In this document: piece after piece, positions 57,875-64,000 of the stretch | Layout of the letters: the number at the start of each line of letters is the position of its first letter | Numbering within the stretch: position 1 is the stretch's first letter | Assembly: GCA_026826555.1 (NCBI GenBank) | Contig: JAKSZT010054304.1 | Location: 32,177,011-32,241,010, forward strand | DNA from: Tolypeutes matacus | Taxonomy: Eukaryota > Chordata > Mammalia > Cingulata > Chlamyphoridae | Direction: 5' to 3' | DNA length: 64,000 bases | Notes under the pieces: generated by a model | What the model was told of the DNA's origin: nothing | Database searches by the model: none | Seen by the model: the letters and a program-made list of their open reading frames with translations, nothing else | Made by a program: the position numbers and the translations under genes

Positions 57875-58495
57875 TGTAGCATCTGATATTATTATGAATT
57901 CTAAAAAGAAATATAGATTATGTTTGTAAACTGGTGAATTCCTCTGGTGTGATAACCCTTTGATAGTATTTGACTCAGCTGAGATGTCTGATTAAATTAT
58001 GTTATGATCAGGGCTCTGATCCAACCACATCATTACAGACCCTTTGGGTTGATAAAACAGATTTCTCACACGAAAGTAGACACACAGAAGCAGATACAGA
58101 GGAAGAGAGAGTGCTCCATAGACATGGCCCCAGATAGAGAGATGAGCCTTATAGTCTACAGTTGACTTTGTGGAGAGAACAGAGCAGCTGAGCCTTGAAA
58201 GAAATAAGCCCCGGGGAGAAAAACAACTGTATGCCAGCCTACAGCGGAGATCGCAAGAAGTTCGGACCACAAAGCCTTAAGAGGAAGAAGAAAGTCTGAA
58301 CTCTCACAGACATCGCCTGCCATCTTGTGTCAACACGTGGCAACAGACTTTGGGTGAGAAAGAAACCTCTTATGGTACCTTGAGTTGGACTCTTTAGGGC
58401 CTGGTAACTGTAATCATCTACCCCAAATAAATACCTTTATAAAAGCTAACAGAGTTCAGGTACTTTGCATCAGCAACCTTTTGGCTGACTAATAG
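57875..58495 (+). mobile_element. ERVL-type LTR
   Basis: It matches the LTR at 23,146-23,704: TATTATTATGAATTC near the start, TTCCTCTGGTGTG, and at the end TATAAAAGC then GGTACTTTGCATCAGCAACC. Ends are approximate. It lies 120 bp after another LTR in the same orientation but is from a different family. Confidence 0.7.
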
Positions 58496-59027
58496 ACCCT
58501 GGAACCTCAGAAATTTCAGAGTATTGAGGCACTATAATAGCAAGATTTTGTCTTATTAAGATAAGTAGAGTGACTGCTACATCCTGCTTCCTAGGTCATA
58601 GCAGAATAATTGCATCAGTATAGTGGATGTGGGTAATGGTGACACTATCAAGGAACTTCTGGTGGCAGACATAGAGTCACTAATATTCTGTTGCAAGGTT
58701 AGCTAAGTGTTGCTGTCTCTACTACGTAAAATATCTTGTGTTCTCTGCTATTAATATAGAGATAGACAAAATAAACAAAGTAAAAACATGATCAATGACT
58801 ATATAATTGATGCAGGGCCTATCTTGATTCACTCCAGTAAGGGGACAGTACATGAAGGACTACCTGAAATTAGAGTCACCACATAATGAGGCTATAATAA
58901 CTCATTATCATTCTCCAAGTCTTAGCTGTTTTCTGAGAGTTTAGTAGGGGAGGTTAACAGGTGATCGTGTCAATGATAAGTATTGTAATAACTCTGATTC
59001 TTCCATGGATTTAGTGCTATTTTTTTA
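58496..59027. other. No recognised feature
   Basis: Moderately AT-rich sequence that might be retroviral interior. No motif supports it. Confidence 0.35.
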
Positions 59028-59057
59028 AAGAAGGATATTTCATTTTTTTAAAAGATT

Positions 59058-59104
<47 letters not shown>

Positions 59105-59371
59105 TCCCCCTCCCCTTGCTGCTTGTGCTCTCTATCTGCTCTCTGTGCCCATTTTGCGTTCTCTGTCTGTTTGTCTCCCTTTGTTGAGTCATCTTGCTGC
59201 ACCAGCTCTCCATGGGCACAGGCTGTCAGCGCTCCACCGGCACAGGTGTAGTACATCAGCTCTCCATGGGTGTGGGCCAGCTTGCCCTCACCAGGAAGCC
59301 CTGGGAACCAAACTCAGGTCTCCCACATGGTAGATGGCCACCCAATCACTTGAGCTACATCGCCTTCTCCA
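59028..59371 (-). mobile_element. DAS SINE, antisense, with long (TTTA)n tail
   Basis: Twelve perfect TTTA units (59,057-59,104) form the inverted tail. CCCCTTGCTGCTTGTGCTC and a body with diverged repeats of CAGCTCTCCATGGG follow (59,204 and 59,259). The inverted head has CTGGGAACCAAACTCAGG and CTCCCACATGG. TAGTGCTATTTTTT before and TAGCACTATTTTTT after suggest a worn target duplication. Confidence 0.8.
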
Positions 59372-61174
59372 TAGCACTATTTTTTAATATGTTGAAGAAC
59401 AAAGTTTGGATGGTATCCCATTTGCTTTTCCTACCATAATAAAAAAATCTCCATGATTCAGAAAGCTAACATAAAAACTCGGAAAGTGATTGAAAGTACA
59501 AATTCCAACTATAGATTCCAAAACAGGGGAATTAATCTAAGGATAGATTCACAGACCTATTGGATCCTGTTTGTTGACCCCCAAGAAAATAAGGTCAAGT
59601 TTAAGATTGTGGTTCAGTTACATTGCAATTTTTTGTGTGTGCCTTTTTTGTACCCACATAATAGAAGAGAAATCTTTATTTTCTATTTTATCTTACTCTG
59701 AAAAAATTTATTATTTGATGTTATATTATATTTATTAAATGAGTTAAAGACAAGATAGCTGTCCATACTTATGTGTCCAATATAAATCTGACTTTTTATA
59801 TTAAATGACTTAAAGTTATTGTTAATTCCTTTGTTGTTTTATTCCTTATTTGACAAATGAGGATAGCTCTGTAAACACTGGAAACTTTACTGGACATAAA
59901 CAGTGTTAACATGTGATATCTAAAATCTTTTCAATATTCAAAACATATTTCCCTTTCATGCAGCTTGTGCTTTATATATGGACTTTTTAATACCTAGACT
60001 CTGTTCAAATGTCATGTCTTCTGGAAATAAGCAATTAATTCTCTTTACTTCCAAGATATATTGTTCTTTATTAGTGTGCTTGTTATGTTGCTTTAATAAG
60101 TTATATAACTATGTGTCACAACAACTATATTATGAAGGCTTCAAGGGCAAAGAGGATATTCTCATATTCTTGATGTCACTTGTGTCTAATAAAGTGACTG
60201 GAACACAGCACAAATGCAATAAAATGTCTTGGTAGAAACAAAAATAAGTATTCATTTTCTGAGCATTCTTCACAGTATCTATTAAAATTAAAACAATTAA
60301 TAGATTAGCAATGGATGGATAGCAAATGGATGAATAAATGAGAATTATGGAGATGGAGTTGTGAAAGTCAAGGGAACCTTTTCTTGGAGAGGAAAATAAA
60401 AATAGCATCTTTCAGAATCACACAATCAATAAATTATTTTTAAAATATATCACCAAATCATCATTATATGAAGTTATTTCATGTAATTATAAGGCAAGTG
60501 CTATGGTGAAATAAAATGTTTAATAGATTAAGGGCTTTGTTTAGATTACTGTTTTAAAAAATTACAATGAAAGGAGCTTTCTTTTTTGTATCTAAAAGTA
60601 TCTATGAGATTTTCACTCAATTAAAATTTATGTCCACCTCTTTCCATTTGTTCCTAAACATTTTCCCTTGATTTGACTGTGAAATGCATAACAATGATAC
60701 CATATTGATCATATATTGAGCACCAATTCAGATAATATAATTTATCTAAGGAATTTTCACATGCAGTGTTAAATTGTTCTTCAGTTAGTGTTAGTTACAC
60801 TATTCTGGAATTTATATTTTTATATGCCCTTGAAAAATGTTTCACAATTGCTGGATTTAAAACAATAAAAATAAACAAGTACAACACTCGCAGTAGAGAA
60901 AAATTTGGGGCAAATTATATTGTTCACAATCTTGAATCATTGTTTTATGTTAATGACTTTTGGTCAACATCTCTTGCTTCTTCTTGGTCAACAACTCAGG
61001 CCAGGTTCAGCAGTCAAAGCAACTACTGTAGAACCAAACCATATAGCCCTGTGTCATTCATTAAAATAACAATTGGGATATGCTCCTTAATGTCTAGACA
61101 CCACCGCTGGATTTCTCCAGGGGTCCCTAAGCTACTTTGTGATGGGCTTTATACAATTATTCTGATTTCCCTCT
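59372..61174. other. No recognised feature
   Basis: About 1.8 kb of AT-rich sequence. The plus-strand frame 60,766-61,200 (144 codons) has no motif and ends inside the L1 tail, so I treat it as chance. Confidence 0.5.
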
Positions 61175-63230
61175 TTTTTAAAAAAATAAAATTTTACTGA
61201 AGTGGATAATTCATACATAAACATACATAAACAATAAGTGCATAGTAAAAGTTTGGACTTACAGTACAAACATGCATATCATCATACAGGGCTCCCATGC
61301 ATCACCCCATCACTAATACCTTGCATTGTTGTGAAACATTTATTACAAACTATGAAAGAGTATCATCAAAATATGACTAGGAACTATAACCCATCTTACA
61401 TTTGGTGTATTTCCACAAGGTGTGCTGTCATCACCTCAATTTTAGAACAGTCAATATTCCAAAAGGAAATCCCATACTCCCTTACACTCTTATAGATGAC
61501 CCTTAGAATTGATATAATATTTTCTTTGCCATTGCTGCAAAGATATTAGAATATTACTGGTAACTATTGGTCATAAGTTAGATCAGTTGTAATTTTTCCG
61601 TGTATAGCCATATTCTTAACACTTTGTAAAAGAAGCATATTCTTGTATTTATACTATTAATCACAAACTTCACTCACCACCCAAATCACTGTGTTATATA
61701 TTACCTAGATTCTCCTCTAGCTTCCTTTCAATTGACATTTATGACCACAGACTATCCCTTTCAGTCACAGTCCCATTTATAAATCAGCAGTGTTACTTAT
61801 ATTCACTATGTGTTACCCTGGACTCTGTTCACTTCCACACATTTCCAAAAAACCTTATTAAAATTTCTACATACGTTAAACATCAGCTTCCATTCTCAAC
61901 CCACATTCCATCTCATAGTAACCTATAATCTAGAATTTACCTCTGTGAGTTTACTCATCATATTTAGTTTATATTTGTGAGAACATACAATGTTTGTCCT
62001 TTTGTGCCTGGCTTATTTCACTCAGTATAATCCCTAAGGTTTATCCATGTTGTCATATGCATTCCGGTTTCATTTCTTCTTACAGCTGAATAGTATTGTA
62101 CTGAATGTACATACCACATTGAGTTTATCCATTTATTGGTTGATGGACACTTGGGCTGCTTCCATATTTTAGCAATTTTGAATAATGCTGCTATGAACAA
62201 AATTGTGCAAGTGTCATTTGTATCTTTCCTTTCAGTTTTTCTGAATATATTCCTAGTAAGAAGATTGCTGGATCATATGGAAGTTCTATGTTTGGCTTCT
62301 TGAAGTACTGTCAAACTGTTCTCCACAGAGGCTGCACCATTCCACCTTCCCATCAATAGTGAAAAGCTGTTGCTATTTCTCCACATCTTCCCCAGCACTT
62401 GCAGCTTTCTGTTTTTTTAATATAATGGCCATTCTATAAGATGTGAAATGGTATCTTATTGTAAATTTGATCTGCATTTCCCTAATAAATAGTCATGTTG
62501 AGCATTTTTTCATGTGCTTTTTGGCCATCTGTATTTCCTCTTTGGAAAAATATCCACTTAAGTCTTTTGACATTTTTTTAAATTGAGTTGCTTGTCTTTT
62601 TATCATTGAGTTGTATGATCTTTTTATATAACATGGTTATCAAACTCTTATTGGGTATGTGGTTTCCAAATACTTTCTCCCAGCGAGTGGGCTGCTTTTT
62701 TACTTTCTTGGCAAAGTCTTTTGAAGAACAAAAGCATTTAATTTTGAGGTGGTATCATTTATCTATTTTTTCTTTCATTGCTCATGCTTTGGGTGTAAAG
62801 TTTAAGAAACTACCACCTACCACAATATATTGAAGATGTTTGCCTACATTTTCTTCTAGGTTGTAGCTTTTATATTTAAGTCATTGGTCCATTTTTAGTT
62901 AATTTTTGTATAAGGTAAGAGCTAGGAGTCCTCTTTCTTTCTTTTGGATATGGAAATCTAGTTCTCCCAGCACCATTTGTTGAATAGACTGTTCTGGACC
63001 ACCTGGATTAGCTTGACAACCTTGTCAACGATCACTTGAATGTAGATGTGAGAGTCTATTTCTGAGTTCTCAATTTGATTACATTAGTCAATCTGTCTAG
63101 CTTTATGCCAGTATACAGAGCTATTTTTACTACTGTAGCTAAGTACTATGTTTGAAGTCAGGAAGTGATGGTCCTCCAACTACGTTCTTCTTTTTAAAGA
63201 TATTTTTGGTGATATGGGTCCCCTGACCCC

Positions 63231-63470
63231 TTACAAATATATTTGATAACTGGCTTTTCCATTTCTACATACGGTTGTTGGGATTTTGATTGGGATTGCA
63301 TTGAATCTGTATATCACTTGGGGTAGAATTGACATCTTAAAGATATTTATTCTTCCAATCCATGGAAACAGAATGTCGTCCCATTTATTTAGGTCTTCTT
63401 TGTTTTTTTTTTTAGCAACCTTTATGTCCTTGGTTAAGTTTATTCCTAAATATTTTATTATTTTAATCAC
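63231..63470 (-). pseudogene. L1 ORF2 fragment downstream of the RT catalytic core
   Basis: An open stretch of about 79 codons with Y-L-G-I-N-L-T-K-D, then [14 protein letters not shown] and Y-R-F-N-A-I-P-I-K, the conserved sequence downstream of the RT fingers and palm in L1 ORF2. It is bounded by stops and frameshifts. It belongs to the L1 at 61,175-64,000 and is not functional. Confidence 0.9.
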
Positions 63471-63731
63471 TAATATAAATAGATTTTTTTTCTGACTTTC
63501 TCCTCAGATTGCTCATCAGTACTGTATAGAAACACTACTGACTTTTGTGTATTAATCTTGTATCCTGTCACTTTGCTGTACTCCTCTATTAGTTCTAATG
63601 GCTTTGTTGTGGATTTTTCAGGATTTTCTAGATACAGTAGCATATCATCAGCAAATGGTGGAAGTTTTGTTTCTCCCTTTCATATTTGGATTCCTTTAAT
63701 TTCTTTATCTAGCCTAATTGCTCTAACTAGA

Positions 63732-63766
63732 ACTTCTAGCCCAATATTGAATATTGGGCTAGAAGT
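63732..63766. repeat. 17-bp perfect palindrome with one-base spacer
   Basis: ACTTCTAGCCCAATATT at 63,732-63,748 and its exact reverse complement at 63,750-63,766, with G between. It lies in the RT part of the L1. Flanking sequence on both sides matches ordinary L1, but the right arm does not, so the right arm looks like a local inverted copy. Confidence 0.95.
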
Positions 63767-64000
63767 GGTGAAAGTGGGCATCCTTTTCCTGTTGCTATCT
63801 CAGCAGAAAAGCATTCAGTCTTTCAAAATTGACTACAGTCCTAGCTGTAGGTTTTTCATATATGCAGTTTTGCCTGTTTAGAAAGCTTCTTTCTATTTTT
63901 GTCTTTTGGAGTGTTTTTGTCAAAAAAGGATGCTATATTTGCACTTGAAACCAATGTATATCCTGCTTTTTTGGGATATAATGCTATATAAATGTCTGTT

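Larger units (their letters stand above)
61175..64000 (-). mobile_element. LINE-1 (3' UTR and ORF2), antisense, running off the right edge
   Basis: On the minus strand the 3' UTR is at 61,175-61,960 and shares the xenarthran form. The ORF2 C-terminal region is at about 61,960-63,230, with the reverse of GTTTATCCATGTTGTCATATG and TGCTGGATCATATGGAAG. RT sequence runs to about 63,930. There the text jumps to endonuclease-type sequence (reverse of AACAGACATTTATATAGCAT), which implies an internal deletion. It is better preserved than the L1M copies. The element continues beyond the window. Confidence 0.8.

Noticed and set aside
60766..61200. 144-codon plus-strand frame
   Set aside because: No motif, and its end lies in the A-rich 3' tail of an L1 on the other strand.
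1..64000. CRISPR arrays, operons, bacterial promoters or phage genes
   Set aside because: No regularly spaced direct repeats or prokaryotic gene organisation. SINEs, L1, MIR and LTRs identify a mammalian genome.
1..64000. A host protein-coding exon or a new functional system
   Set aside because: I read both strands for exon-like frames with conserved domains and found only transposon and retroviral fossils. Single short exons or regulatory elements cannot be excluded without alignment data.

Overview
The window is mammalian nuclear DNA, most likely from an armadillo-lineage xenarthran. The diagnostic signal is a set of tRNA-derived SINEs of the DAS type known from Dasypus: a tRNA-like head with Pol III boxes and a (TAAA)n plus poly-A tail. 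The cleanest copy, at 42,216-42,400, has target-site duplications. The rest is strongly AT-rich, repeat-dense intergenic sequence. I found no host protein-coding exon, functional RNA gene or CpG island. The only recognisable coding traces are fossils of LINE-1 and of endogenous retroviruses.

Layout. 1-9.5 kb: a minus-strand L1 5' end at the window edge, a MaLR-like LTR, a dimeric SINE, two plus-strand fossil L1M copies, an antisense LTR, and a MIR split by an L1 3' UTR. 9.5-15 kb: L2, fossil L1M pieces, a xenarthran-type L1 3' UTR and an antisense MIR. 16-22.5 kb: a nested L1 locus about 4 kb long containing a SINE, a solo LTR with 6-bp target duplications and a small hAT transposon with 8-bp duplications. 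It is flanked by two copies of another repeat family, one of them inverted internally as in twin priming. 22.5-30.5 kb: degraded ERV gag interrupted by an LTR, another L1M, a head-to-head SINE pair, a perfect 25-bp hairpin, and a GGAA microsatellite. 31-40.6 kb: L2, MIR, an LTR, then a long minus-strand L1M. That L1M was interrupted by a small retrocopy (34,992-35,506) and by an internally deleted betaretrovirus-like provirus (35,620-38,921) with paired LTRs, primer-binding site, polypurine tract and broken gag and env. 40.6-61 kb: mostly unassigned AT-rich DNA with scattered SINEs, MIRs, L2, L1M 3' ends and LTRs. 61.2-64 kb: a minus-strand L1 running off the right edge, with a short palindrome in its ORF2.

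The elements do not act together as a system. Their nesting gives relative ages: L1M, L2 and MIR first, then MaLR-like LTRs and xenarthran L1, then hAT, solo LTR, provirus and DAS SINEs. I found no previously undescribed functional system. The items most worth a second look are the SINE inverted pair with its adjacent hairpin, the palindrome in the right-hand L1, the twin-primed repeat, the hAT insertion into L1, the unidentified retrocopy and the provirus. Repeat family names come from recalled consensus patterns, not a database search.
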